From NCBI GenBank assembly GCA_038237225.1, contig JBBRYX010000022.1:24236-88235 (forward strand): DNA of 64,000 nt, given 5' to 3'. The DNA comes from DASVUC01 sp038237225 (GTDB taxonomy: Bacteria > Planctomycetota > Phycisphaerae > Tepidisphaerales > Tepidisphaeraceae). The notes beneath the pieces are model-generated. The model ran no database searches. It was not told the origin of the DNA and saw only the letters and a list, made by a program, of their open reading frames with translations. A program made the position numbers and the translations under genes. Positions 7,575-14,953 of the stretch are shown here, piece by piece (the first letter of the stretch is position 1; each line of letters begins with the position of its first letter).

Positions 7575-8513
7575 CTAACTCGCCGCTGTCATAATCTGAT
7601 CCGTAATCGTCTGCACCAACTGCTCGATATCCGATTCCGAGTATTGCTCCGGCATCATCTGCGCGATCGTTCGCTCCAACCCCGATCCCTGCGACGCGCT
7701 CTGCCCATGCGAAGGCGCCGGCACCGTCCCGCCTCCGCTCTGCATCTTCCCGCGGGTTGCGATATCCCCCACGCGGGTCAGAAAATCCGTCCCACACGTC
7801 ATCTTCTCCAGCCCCGCATCGACGCGCGAATCCTTCAACCCAAACCGCGTTTTTAATTCCAGCAGCTCCTTCATCTCGTTCGACTCGAGCGGCCGAATCG
7901 ACCCCACCTGCTTCGCGAGGATCAGAATCCGCGCATAAGCATCCACGATTTCCAACTGGTAATAAGCCTGCTCCAGATCCGGATGAAAACACACCACGCC
8001 ATGCGATTGCAGCAGGATCGTGTTCGAATCCTTCACGTAAGGCAGAATCGATTCCCCCAGCCGCGTATCACCCGGCGTCACATACTTCGCGGTCTTGACG
8101 GCGCCCAGGAAAACTTCCGCCTCCGGATGAATACACGTCGGCAGATCCACACCCGCCACCGCGAACGCCGTCGCATGCGGCGGATGACTGTGAATCACCG
8201 CCTTCACATCCGGCCGAGCCTTATAAATCGACAGGTGCAACAGAATCTCGCTCGTGCGCTTGCGCGACCCCGACACCTGCTTCCCCTCCATATCCACGAT
8301 GCACAAATCATCCGGCTTCAGATTCCCCTTGCTGATCCCCGTCGGCGTACAGAGAATCCGATTCTCGCTCATCCGATACGAATGGTTCCCCTCGTTCCCC
8401 GCGCAGAACCCCTTCTGCCAGATGCGCCGCCCGATATCGCACATCTGCTCCTTCAGCTTCCATTCGCTGATGCGATTCACGCCGTTCGAGTTTCCGTTTC
8501 CACCGTACGCCAT
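7575..8513 (-). CDS. Class II aldolase (fuculose/rhamnulose-1-phosphate type)
   Basis: 312 residues. This zinc-dependent aldolase should split L-fuculose-1-phosphate or L-rhamnulose-1-phosphate into DHAP and L-lactaldehyde, the substrate of the shell. The zinc ligands are visible: HSHPPH (His108, His110) and QSHG (His171), with the catalytic Glu in TSEILLH (Glu89). The family core ends near residue 250. About 60 extra residues follow: a Gly/Ser/Pro linker and a short amphipathic helix (SDIEQLVQTITDQIM), the arrangement of a C-terminal encapsulation peptide. It starts one base after the preceding BMC-P gene. Which sugar phosphate is used cannot be read from sequence. Confidence 0.88.
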   Translation of the reverse strand: MAYGGNGNSNGVNRISEWKLKEQMCDIGRRIWQKGFCAGNEGNHSYRMSENRILCTPTGISKGNLKPDDLCIVDMEGKQVSGSRKRTSEILLHLSIYKARPDVKAVIHSHPPHATAFAVAGVDLPTCIHPEAEVFLGAVKTAKYVTPGDTRLGESILPYVKDSNTILLQSHGVVCFHPDLEQAYYQLEIVDAYARILILAKQVGSIRPLESNEMKELLELKTRFGLKDSRVDAGLEKMTCGTDFLTRVGDIATRGKMQSGGGTVPAPSHGQSASQGSGLERTIAQMMPEQYSESDIEQLVQTITDQIMTAAS

Positions 8514-8514
8514 A

Positions 8515-8814
8515 TCAAACCTTCATTTCGTGATTGATCTGCACCCGATCCAAAATCGCCGCGTTATACGCATCCAGCGGCACAATCTTCTCCGGATAAA
8601 AAGGCATGCAAGCCTCGCGACTCTCCGTAAACGCCACAAGATCTCCGTCATGCGCGCCCAGATTGTCGTAACTCACCAGATACTCCGAAGACTTTCTCTC
8701 CCCGCCCGACAAAGAGAATCGATCCTGCACCGCCAGAATCAGAAACCTTCCACCCGCCAACGTCGAATACGACCGGCTCAACGTCACGCGTCCCACTACT
8801 TTTCCAATCCTCAT
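8515..8814 (-). CDS. BMC-P pentamer shell protein (EutN/CcmL type)
   Basis: 99 residues from the ATG at 8814, which overlaps the stop of the RpiB-like gene (ATGA). The open frame further upstream is a repeat. EutN/CcmL proteins form the pentamers that close the corners of the polyhedral shell. The family pattern is clear: MRIGKVVGRVTLSRSYSTLAG at the start, FLILAV in the second strand, and HDGDLVAFTES in the middle. One of three BMC-P genes in the operon; three is the usual number in PVM loci. Confidence 0.9.
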   Translation of the reverse strand: MRIGKVVGRVTLSRSYSTLAGGRFLILAVQDRFSLSGGERKSSEYLVSYDNLGAHDGDLVAFTESREACMPFYPEKIVPLDAYNAAILDRVQINHEMKV

Positions 8815-9512
8815 GACGCGCCCCGCATTTCTCCCTCTCCCCTTGGGAGAGGGCCGGGGTGAGGGCCTGGCGCGTGCGAACACCCGCACGATGCCACTTC
8901 CGCAATCAGTTTGTTCACGTCATCCGGCATCCGCCGCTTCGCTCGCACAAACCTTGAAATCAAATTCCGCGCCTGCATCAGCGTGACATACGGATGCTCC
9001 AGCACCAGCACATTCGCCGCAACGAGTTGAATTCCCTGCTCCACCGAATCAATACAAGTCCCCAGGACCGCGCGTAATGAAGGACATCGATTCGCCAGCA
9101 CCATCGCGACCGCGCCGCTCGTCACGATGAGGATTCCGCCGGCGCACCTGCCGCCCTTCACCTCGCCCGACAGGTTCTTGACCACCGATGCAATCTGCTT
9201 TGCATCAGCCGGAATGGCCACCTCAGAGAGGTTGGCCTCCCGGGCCAGACCGGTGATCGCACCCTTTGCCGGACCGCAGGGACCCTCGCACCACCACCAA
9301 TACTTCCCCATCTCCTTCGGGCTCTCGCTCGGCAGGGGGGATGACGATCCCAGCTTCGGCGCCAGGTTCGCCGTCACGTCCCCATACCCCACGCGGATCT
9401 TCTTCCGCCTCACCCAATCAAGCGCCAGCGGCGACAGCCGCGCACGGTAGGGGAGCACGATTGCCCCATTCCCATCATGCAGAACCTCAAGTTGTCGCTG
9501 CGTAAAAATCAT
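8811..9512 (-). CDS. RpiB-like protein of the microcompartment operon
   Basis: 233 residues from the ATG at 9512, overlapping the upstream BMC-P stop (ATGA). Residues 1-45 (LPYRARLSPLALDWVRRKKI) resemble the short N-terminal segment of microcompartment accessory proteins such as EutQ. Residues about 130-200 resemble the C-terminal half of ribose-5-phosphate isomerase B: GILIVTSGAVAMVLANRCPS, RAVLGT, AANVLVLEHP and a final ISRFV helix. In RpiB the corresponding loop holds the catalytic Cys in a CGTG motif; here it is VTSG, so the Cys is absent and normal isomerase activity is doubtful. A CEGPCGP motif near residue 80 could bind metal. The last 20 residues come from a family E repeat. Role in the shell or sugar pathway is unknown. 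Confidence 0.7.
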   Translation of the reverse strand: MIFTQRQLEVLHDGNGAIVLPYRARLSPLALDWVRRKKIRVGYGDVTANLAPKLGSSSPLPSESPKEMGKYWWWCEGPCGPAKGAITGLAREANLSEVAIPADAKQIASVVKNLSGEVKGGRCAGGILIVTSGAVAMVLANRCPSLRAVLGTCIDSVEQGIQLVAANVLVLEHPYVTLMQARNLISRFVRAKRRMPDDVNKLIAEVASCGCSHAPGPHPGPLPRGEGEMRGAS

Positions 9513-9766
9513 TCGTCCACAATCCCAACTGTAAACCACCGCACCGGCGTCTTCGCATCCCCCACCAGATCCCGCGCCGCCTTCCCATCGCTGTTCAAGA
9601 TCACCAAATCACCGGCGCCCGCGCCAAGCTTGTCCACCGCAATGACGCAATCCCCCTCCGCCTCCTTCGCCACATTCATCATCTGCACCACCAGCAAGCG
9701 CAGCCCCTTCATCGATGAATGCTTCATCGTCGCCGTCGCATGACCGATGACCGTTCCAAGCTGCAT
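9509..9766 (-). CDS. BMC-P pentamer shell protein (EutN/CcmL type)
   Basis: 85 residues from the ATG at 9766 (MQLGTVIGHATATMKHSSMK). It has the compact EutN fold pattern: GLRLLVVQMM, then DCVIAVDKLGAGAGDLVIL and the end TVGIVDE, which is the common C-terminus of BMC-P proteins. The stop overlaps the start of the RpiB-like gene. A large hairpin repeat lies just upstream. Confidence 0.92.
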   Translation of the reverse strand: MQLGTVIGHATATMKHSSMKGLRLLVVQMMNVAKEAEGDCVIAVDKLGAGAGDLVILNSDGKAARDLVGDAKTPVRWFTVGIVDE

Positions 9767-9780
9767 CTCAATAATCAAAT

Positions 9781-9880
9781 GCAACCGCAGAGCCGCTGAG
9801 ACGCAGAGGAAGCGCAGAGAAAAGAATTTAGATGATTCTTCTCCGCGTCTGTCTCAGCGTCTCTATGTCTCCGCGGTTGC
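9781..9880. repeat. Long imperfect hairpin inside the BMC operon
   Basis: GCAACCGCAGAGCCGCTGAG at the left and its complement ending CTCCGCGGTTGC at the right pair over most of 100 bases (CGCAGAG/CTCTG units). It fills the gap between the aldehyde dehydrogenase and BMC-P genes and may lower expression of the distal genes. Confidence 0.8.
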
Positions 9881-9892
9881 ATTTCCATTTCC

Positions 9893-11365
9893 TCAAATCA
9901 TCCGAAGACTGCCAGTCATCATCACCCGCCGATACCGCGTAAACGTCAGCGGGTTCGTAATCCCCTCCCCGGTTGGCGTCGCAACCGAATAGCTCAGATA
10001 TCCCTGACCACCCAGACCGAGTCCCGCCGGGCTCGCGCCGTTCACCACGAACAGCGTCACATTCGCCCGCCGACCGAACTTGGTGACGGTGTCCATGTTC
10101 CGTGAATGAATGATTGCCGTATGGCGATACCCATGCTCGCTCTCGATCGCCAGATCGATCGCCTCGTCCACATCCCTCACGCGAACGAACGGCACGAACG
10201 GCATCATCTGCTCTTCCTGCACAAACAGATGATCCTTGTTCGTCTCACCCACAAGCAACTGCACCGCCGGCCCCACGCTCACGCCCGCCGCCTGCGCCAG
10301 CACGCTCGCATCACGGCCCACAAAATCCTTGTTCACATGCTTCTTCCCCTCGTCACCGGTGAATGCTGCCTTGGTCAGCTTCTCGATCTGCGCCGCGTTC
10401 AACACGAATCCCCCCGCCTTCTCCATCTGCGTCATCAATTTGTCGAACACGCTCTCGACGCAGAACACCTGTTTCTCCCCGATGCACAGCAGGTTGTTGT
10501 CGTACGCCGCCCCTTTCACGATCGACTCCGCCGCGTTTTTCAAGCACGCCGTCTCATCCACAACCACCGGCGGATTTCCCGGCCCCGCCACGATCGCCCG
10601 CTTCTTCGAATTGAGCGCCGCCCGCGCCACGCTAGGTCCGCCGGTCGCGACGAGCAACGAAATCCCCCGATGCTTGAAGATCGCCTCCGCCGTCTCCAGC
10701 GTCGGCGGCACAATCACCGTCACCAGCGCATCAATCCCAAACCGCTGCGCGATCGCCTTGTTGTATTCCCGCACGGCAATGGCGGCGCAGTTCATTCCAC
10801 TCGGATGCGGATTGCACACCAGCGAATTCCCCGACGCGATCATGTTGATCGCATTCGCTGAAAGCGTCGGCACCGAATGGGTCACCGGGGTAATTACGCC
10901 GATCACTCCGAACGGCGCGAACTCCTCCAAACAAACCCCATTTGACCCGCTATACGCGTTGGTCTTCAGCCACTCCACCCCGGGCACCAGTTCCAGAATC
11001 TGCAGCTTCTCGATTTTGTGATCCAGCCGCCCGATCTTCGTCTCATCCAGCTCGATCTTCCCCCAGGCCTGGGCATTATCCTTCGCGATCTTCTTGATCA
11101 ACTTGACGATCACATCCCGATCGTCCAGCGAAAGCTTAGCAAGCTTCTTCTGCGACTCCGTCGCCGCCGCCACGGCATCATCGACATTCGAAAAAATTCC
11201 ATACTCGCCCACCGGCACGCTCGTCCCATGCCGCTCGGACATCTTCCCCTCATTCGCCGGCGCATCTTCACCCGCCCGCACGCCCGCGCCGCCGCTTCCT
11301 CTGCGACGAGACTCGAGCCGCCGCATCACTTCAGCAACAACATCCTGAACGATCGCCTGGTTCAT
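9893..11365 (-). CDS. CoA-acylating aldehyde dehydrogenase of the microcompartment
   Basis: 490 residues, PduP/EutE family. It oxidises the aldehyde made by the aldolase (expected L-lactaldehyde) with NAD and CoA to an acyl-CoA. The catalytic Cys294 stands in DNNLLCIGEK; ITPVTHSVPT (about 159) and GPGNPPVVVD (about 261) are family motifs. The first 18 residues (NQAIVQDVVAEVMRRLES) form an amphipathic helix, followed by a Gly/Ala/Glu linker to about residue 50. This is the layout of an N-terminal encapsulation peptide as in PduP. Ends three bases before the... next gene downstream is separated by a hairpin repeat; upstream, the BMC-P gene stops only three bases before its start. Confidence 0.92.
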   Translation of the reverse strand: MNQAIVQDVVAEVMRRLESRRRGSGGAGVRAGEDAPANEGKMSERHGTSVPVGEYGIFSNVDDAVAAATESQKKLAKLSLDDRDVIVKLIKKIAKDNAQAWGKIELDETKIGRLDHKIEKLQILELVPGVEWLKTNAYSGSNGVCLEEFAPFGVIGVITPVTHSVPTLSANAINMIASGNSLVCNPHPSGMNCAAIAVREYNKAIAQRFGIDALVTVIVPPTLETAEAIFKHRGISLLVATGGPSVARAALNSKKRAIVAGPGNPPVVVDETACLKNAAESIVKGAAYDNNLLCIGEKQVFCVESVFDKLMTQMEKAGGFVLNAAQIEKLTKAAFTGDEGKKHVNKDFVGRDASVLAQAAGVSVGPAVQLLVGETNKDHLFVQEEQMMPFVPFVRVRDVDEAIDLAIESEHGYRHTAIIHSRNMDTVTKFGRRANVTLFVVNGASPAGLGLGGQGYLSYSVATPTGEGITNPLTFTRYRRVMMTGSLRMI

Positions 11366-11368
11366 GTC

Positions 11369-11719
11369 TTAACCCTTCGTGCCTTCGTCCCTACGTGCCT
11401 TCGTGCCCTCCCCATAAAACGTCTTCCCGCCGAACTCCGCCGAATCCACAATGCCCACGATGACGGCATCCGCCGGCAAATTTTTCGTCATCTCCGTCAT
11501 CCGCGCGCTCGATCCCTGCACCACCAGCACCAACTGTCCCTCCCCCGCGCCGACGGTATCGATCGCCACGATCGCGCGACCGGTGTTGCCCAAAGAAGCC
11601 GGCTTGCTGTCGCCGTCATACTTCACATTGAGAGGTTCGACGACGAACAGCTTCTGCCCGGAAAGACTCTTGTCCTTCTGCGTCGCAACCACGTGGCCTG
11701 TGACTCGTGCGAGAAACAT
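11369..11719 (-). CDS. BMC-P pentamer shell protein with repeat-derived tail
   Basis: 116 residues from the ATG at 11719 (MFLARVTGHVVATQKDKSLSG). It has a typical EutN pattern: QKLFVVEPL, AIVAIDTVGAGEGQLVLVVQG, and VIVGIVDSAEF as the normal end near residue 100. The remaining residues (GEGTKARRDEGTKG) are encoded by a CACGAAGGCACGAAGG-type repeat. Its start lies just after a hairpin of GTGAAACGTGAAACG repeats. Third BMC-P of the operon. Confidence 0.9.
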   Translation of the reverse strand: MFLARVTGHVVATQKDKSLSGQKLFVVEPLNVKYDGDSKPASLGNTGRAIVAIDTVGAGEGQLVLVVQGSSARMTEMTKNLPADAVIVGIVDSAEFGGKTFYGEGTKARRDEGTKG

Positions 11720-11730
11720 CGCTGCGCTCC

Positions 11731-11809
11731 TGAAACGTGAAACGTGAAACGTAATGCTCGTGAAATCGCGACTGCTTCTTGTCACGTTTCACGTTTTCAC
11801 GTTTCACGC
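11731..11809. repeat. Family G hairpin (GTTTCACGTTTCAC)
   Basis: Left arm TGAAACGTGAAACGTGAAAC and right arm CACGTTTCACGTTTTCACGT, between the BMC-H and BMC-P genes. A single arm of the same family is found in frame inside addA near 42860. Confidence 0.8.
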
Positions 11810-12079
11810 TTACCCCATCTTCGCGACGTCTGAATGCGGCCGCGGAATCACATGAACCGAGACCACTTCTCCCACACGTCCCGCCGCCTCGGCGCCGGCA
11901 TCCACCGCCGCCCGAACCGCCGCCACATCACCGCTGAGCGTGATCGCGACCAATCCCGATCCAACCTTGTGCTGCTCGACGAACTGCACATTCGCCGCCT
12001 TAAGCGCCGCATCGCACGCTTCAACAGCCGCAACCAACCCCTTAGTCTCAATCAACCCAATCGCTTCATTATTTGCCAT
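11810..12079 (-). CDS. BMC-H hexamer shell protein
   Basis: 89 residues from the ATG at 12079 (MANNEAIGLIETKGLVAAVE). A complete Pfam-BMC type domain: ADA-like CDAALKAANVQFV, the pore loop KVGSGLV, then GDVAAVRAAVDAGAEAAGRVGEV and the end SVHVIPRPH. These proteins tile the flat faces of the shell; the KxGSG loop lines the hexamer pore. The pore sequence is the standard one. Lies 70 bases downstream of ackA. Confidence 0.95.
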   Translation of the reverse strand: MANNEAIGLIETKGLVAAVEACDAALKAANVQFVEQHKVGSGLVAITLSGDVAAVRAAVDAGAEAAGRVGEVVSVHVIPRPHSDVAKMG

Positions 12080-12149
12080 CGCAATCTCCAAAAATGATGC
12101 CGCTACCTCTTCAGCAACGCACAACTGACCACGGACAACGGACCAACAT

Positions 12150-13265
12150 TTAATTCGCATTCAGCACGGCAGCCGTCTGCCGCGCCACAATCAACTCTTC
12201 ATTCGCAGGCACAATCCAAACTTGCCCATCCGACTCCACCGCGCTGATCTCCACTTCCTGCCCCCGCACGTGATTCTTATTGTGATCCAACTCAATCCCC
12301 GCCCATTCCAGATTCCGGCAAACCTGCTCCCGAAACGCAACTCCGTTCTCGCCAATCCCTCCCGTAAACACCAGCACATCACATCCACCCAGCACCACCA
12401 GATACGCCCCGATATAGTGCCTCACGCTTTCCGCAAAGGCGTCAATCGCCAGACGCGCACGCTCGTTCCCCTCGCCCGCCGCCTTCTCAATATCCCGCAT
12501 GTCCGGCGACACCCCGCTCATCCCCAGCATCCCTCCCTCTTTCGACAGTTTCTTGAAAATGTCCTCCACCCCCATCCCCGCCTTCATCAGCTTCAGCATC
12601 GCAAACGCATCAAAATCTCCAACCCGATTGTTATGCGGAAGCCCCGACTGTGCCGTCATCCCAAACGAGTTTGCGACGCTCTTCCCATTCTCAATCGCAC
12701 AGATCGAGCTCGATCCGCCCAGGTGACACGAGATCATCCGCCGAGATTTCTCTTTTCCCACAAGCTCCGCCACCCGCCCCGCGATGTACCGATGCGATGC
12801 TCCATGAAACCCGTACCGCCGAATCCCCAATTTCTCCGTCCACTCGTGCGGAATCGCATACACCTGTCGCGCCGCCGGAATCGTCTGATGGAACGCGGTC
12901 TCAAAACACGCCACCTGCGGCACCCGCGGCAGCTTCTCCCCGAACGCCTTCATCGCCGCGATGTACGGTGGATTATGCGCCGGCGCCACATCAGAGAACG
13001 CCTCCATCGTCTTGATGACTTCCCTCGTCACCCGAACCGCCCCGGAGATCGGTCCACCATGCACCGCCTTAAATCCAATCGCATCCGGCTCGGCTCCAAT
13101 CTCCTTGAGAATCACGTCAATCACATCCCCATGCGATGCAAACGGAGAATCCTTCTGCCCAATCCGCTCATACCCTCCACGCGCAACCTCATCGCCGTCT
13201 CGCTCCATATCCAGGAGCTTATACTTGAAGGAAGTGCTACCGAGATTGGCCACGAGAACCAGCAT
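12150..13265 (-). CDS. ackA: Acetate kinase-type enzyme of the microcompartment operon
   Basis: 371 residues from the ATG at 13265. AckA-family kinases make ATP from an acyl-phosphate; here the substrate should be the product of PduL, probably lactyl- or propionyl-phosphate. Motifs: VANLGSTSFKYKLLD at the N-terminus, VHGGP, RRYGFHGASHRY, SCHLGGSSSICAI, and FTGGIGEN near residue 310. The segment that is TPLEGLMMGTRSGD in common acetate kinases reads GMTAQSGLPHNNRVGD here, and HLGNGAS reads HLGGSSS. These differences are near the active site and suggest a specialised substrate. The codons before the ATG at 13265 lie in a family C repeat. Confidence 0.9.
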   Translation of the reverse strand: MLVLVANLGSTSFKYKLLDMERDGDEVARGGYERIGQKDSPFASHGDVIDVILKEIGAEPDAIGFKAVHGGPISGAVRVTREVIKTMEAFSDVAPAHNPPYIAAMKAFGEKLPRVPQVACFETAFHQTIPAARQVYAIPHEWTEKLGIRRYGFHGASHRYIAGRVAELVGKEKSRRMISCHLGGSSSICAIENGKSVANSFGMTAQSGLPHNNRVGDFDAFAMLKLMKAGMGVEDIFKKLSKEGGMLGMSGVSPDMRDIEKAAGEGNERARLAIDAFAESVRHYIGAYLVVLGGCDVLVFTGGIGENGVAFREQVCRNLEWAGIELDHNKNHVRGQEVEISAVESDGQVWIVPANEELIVARQTAAVLNAN

Positions 13266-13267
13266 GG

Positions 13268-13385
13268 TCAAAGTCCGAAATCCGAAACTCGAAATCCGAA
13301 ACAAACTTCAAATCCGAATGTTCGAAACATTTCTTCTTTGCTGTTTCGAATTTGTTTCGGATTTCGAAATTCGGATTTCGTGCTT
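13268..13385. repeat. Family C hairpin upstream of ackA
   Basis: Units of ATCCGAAACTCGAAATCCGA on the left and their complement TTTGTTTCGGATTTCG on the right form a long inverted repeat between BMC-H and ackA. Confidence 0.85.
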
Positions 13386-13398
13386 AGTTGAACGTCCC

Positions 13399-13716
13399 TT
13401 ACATCGAAGCGCCGCTCACACCGCCCGCCCCATACCCAGCCAACAACTCCGGATGTGGCCGAGCAATCACATGCGCCGCGACCAGTTCCCCAACTCGACC
13501 CGCGGCTTCCGCCCCGGCATCCACGGCAGCCTTCACGCTGCCGACGTCGCCGCGCACGATCGTCGTAACAAACGCTCCACCAATCTGGATCGTTTTCACA
13601 ATTTCCACGTTCGCCGCCTTGCACATCGCATCGGTCGCCTCGACCAGTCCCACCCACCCCTTGGTCTCGATCAACCCCAGCGCGCTCCCAAACGAATTTC
13701 CATTTCCATCAGCCAT
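13399..13716 (-). CDS. BMC-H hexamer shell protein with altered pore loop
   Basis: 105 residues. One BMC domain (SALGLIETKGWVGLVEATDA through AGRVGELVAAHVIARPHPEL) plus about 15 C-terminal residues. The position that is usually KxGSG reads QIGGAF, so the pore lacks the Ser and has a bulky Phe nearby. It could therefore form a pore with different selectivity from the other two BMC-H proteins here. It stands between two BMC-H/enzyme genes in the operon, 106 bases after the previous gene, with family A repeats in the gap. Confidence 0.93.
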   Translation of the reverse strand: MADGNGNSFGSALGLIETKGWVGLVEATDAMCKAANVEIVKTIQIGGAFVTTIVRGDVGSVKAAVDAGAEAAGRVGELVAAHVIARPHPELLAGYGAGGVSGASM

Positions 13717-13737
13717 GACAAGCTCCGTTTCTCTTTC

Positions 13738-13808
13738 GTAGCACGGGCTTCTAGCCCGTGTCTTCTCTTCAGCGCCTCTTCAGCGTGGCATGGGCGTCTC
13801 GCCCATGC
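13738..13808. repeat. Two family A palindromes between BMC-H genes
   Basis: GTAGCACGGGCTTCTAGCCC at 13738 and GCATGGGCGTCTCGCCCATG at 13788, filling much of the spacer. Confidence 0.8.
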
Positions 13809-13822
13809 GCATTGAATTTCTC

Positions 13823-14137
13823 TTACTTCCTGGCCCCAGCAGCTACCGCCGGCGCAGCCGTCTTCTTCTTAGGCATCATTCCCCCAAGATCATCATGCGG
13901 ACGCGCGATCACGTGCACGCTCACCACCTGCCCCACGCGACCCGCGGCTTCCGCGCCGGCATCCACCGCAGCCTTCACCGCCGCCACATCCCCTTTGACG
14001 AACGCGGTAACAAGCCCGCTTCCCGCCTTATCCCATCCCACCATCTCCACATTCGCCGCTTTCAACATCGCATCCGATCCCTCCATCAGTGCGACAAGTC
14101 CTTTACACTCCAACAATCCAAGCGCCTCGCTAGCCAT
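13823..14137 (-). CDS. BMC-H hexamer shell protein with Lys/Ala tail
   Basis: 104 residues: a standard BMC domain (MASEALGLLECKGLVALMEG, pore loop KAGSGLV, AVDAGAEAAGRVGQVVSVHV) followed by a tail MPKKKTAAPAVAAGARK that is basic and flexible. Such tails are common on one of the BMC-H copies in a locus; its function here is not known. First shell gene after pduL. Confidence 0.95.
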   Translation of the reverse strand: MASEALGLLECKGLVALMEGSDAMLKAANVEMVGWDKAGSGLVTAFVKGDVAAVKAAVDAGAEAAGRVGQVVSVHVIARPHDDLGGMMPKKKTAAPAVAAGARK

Positions 14138-14156
14138 GACATTTCCTTTCTCAAGC

Positions 14157-14180
14157 GTAGCATGGGCGTCTCGCCCATGT
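14157..14180. repeat. Family A palindrome between pduL and BMC-H
   Basis: GTAGCATGGGCGTCTCGCCC with its complementary end, only 10 bases after the pduL stop. Confidence 0.8.
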
Positions 14181-14190
14181 TTCTTTGCCT

Positions 14191-14898
14191 TTACTTCATC
14201 AATTCCATGTGTGTCGCCGACTCCAAATCACAAGCATTCCCCTCATCCGTATCGATGTGCACTTCCAGCACCACCTTCGGATGAAACCGCACCCGCACCT
14301 TGTCGAACATCACCCCGCAAGGCCCCTCGATCTTCAACTTCATGTGATCGCCATCCTTCATCCCGTAATACGCCATGTCCGCCGTCGACATGTGCACATG
14401 CCGCTCCGCCCGAATCACACCCTTCGGAATCGAAACCGCCCCCTTCGGCCCCAAAATCGTAATCCCCGGCGACCCCTCATGATTTCCACTGATCCGCAGT
14501 GGAAGGTCGACGCCAAGGTAAATCCCATCCGTATAAGACAACTCCACCTGCGTGTAATTCCTCACCGGTCCCAGGATCCGAACATTAGGAATGATCCTCT
14601 GCCGAGGCCCCACGAGCGTCACCAGTTGCTCCGAAGCAAACTCCCCCTCCTGATAAAGATCTTTCAATTTCATCAACTTCGCCCCCGCTCCAAAGAGCAC
14701 TTCCAGGTCCGCCGGCGTCACGTGCATGTGCCGCGCCGAAACATTGACCACCAACGGATGCGGCGACCCACCTTGGGTCGATCGCCCGGATTGCTCCCTC
14801 ACGCCCGGCGCCTGCTCTTCCCGCAGCCGAGCGGTCAAGACCTCGCGCACCAACCCTTCAACCTCACGCCGATCCAGCACTTGCGCTATTCCAGCCAT
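14191..14898 (-). CDS. pduL: PduL-type phosphotransacylase
   Basis: 235 residues from the ATG at 14898, which has GAGG seven bases upstream. PduL exchanges the CoA of the acyl-CoA for phosphate, recycling CoA within the shell. Its metal-binding His motifs are all present: SARHMHVT (His57, His59), AERHVHMS, and EVHIDTDEGNAC near the C-terminus. Residues 1-30 (MAGIAQVLDRREVEGLVREV and on) are an amphipathic helix separate from the core, as in encapsulated PduL proteins. The linker GRSTQGGSPH between helix and core comes from a family D-like repeat (14762-14785). First gene of the 13-gene operon, with a promoter just upstream. Confidence 0.93.
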   Translation of the reverse strand: MAGIAQVLDRREVEGLVREVLTARLREEQAPGVREQSGRSTQGGSPHPLVVNVSARHMHVTPADLEVLFGAGAKLMKLKDLYQEGEFASEQLVTLVGPRQRIIPNVRILGPVRNYTQVELSYTDGIYLGVDLPLRISGNHEGSPGITILGPKGAVSIPKGVIRAERHVHMSTADMAYYGMKDGDHMKLKIEGPCGVMFDKVRVRFHPKVVLEVHIDTDEGNACDLESATHMELMK

Positions 14899-14924
14899 TC
14901 CAATCCTCGTCAATCGATCTCACT

Positions 14925-14953
14925 ATTGTGCATTATCTTCCAAATTATGTCAA
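14925..14953 (-). promoter_or_regulatory. Sigma-70-type promoter of the BMC operon
   Basis: On the minus strand TTGACA (14948-14953, full consensus) is followed after 17 bases by CACAAT (14925-14930, four of six). The likely start point is about 20 bases before the pduL ATG. It is the only strong promoter-like sequence seen for the operon. Confidence 0.6.
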
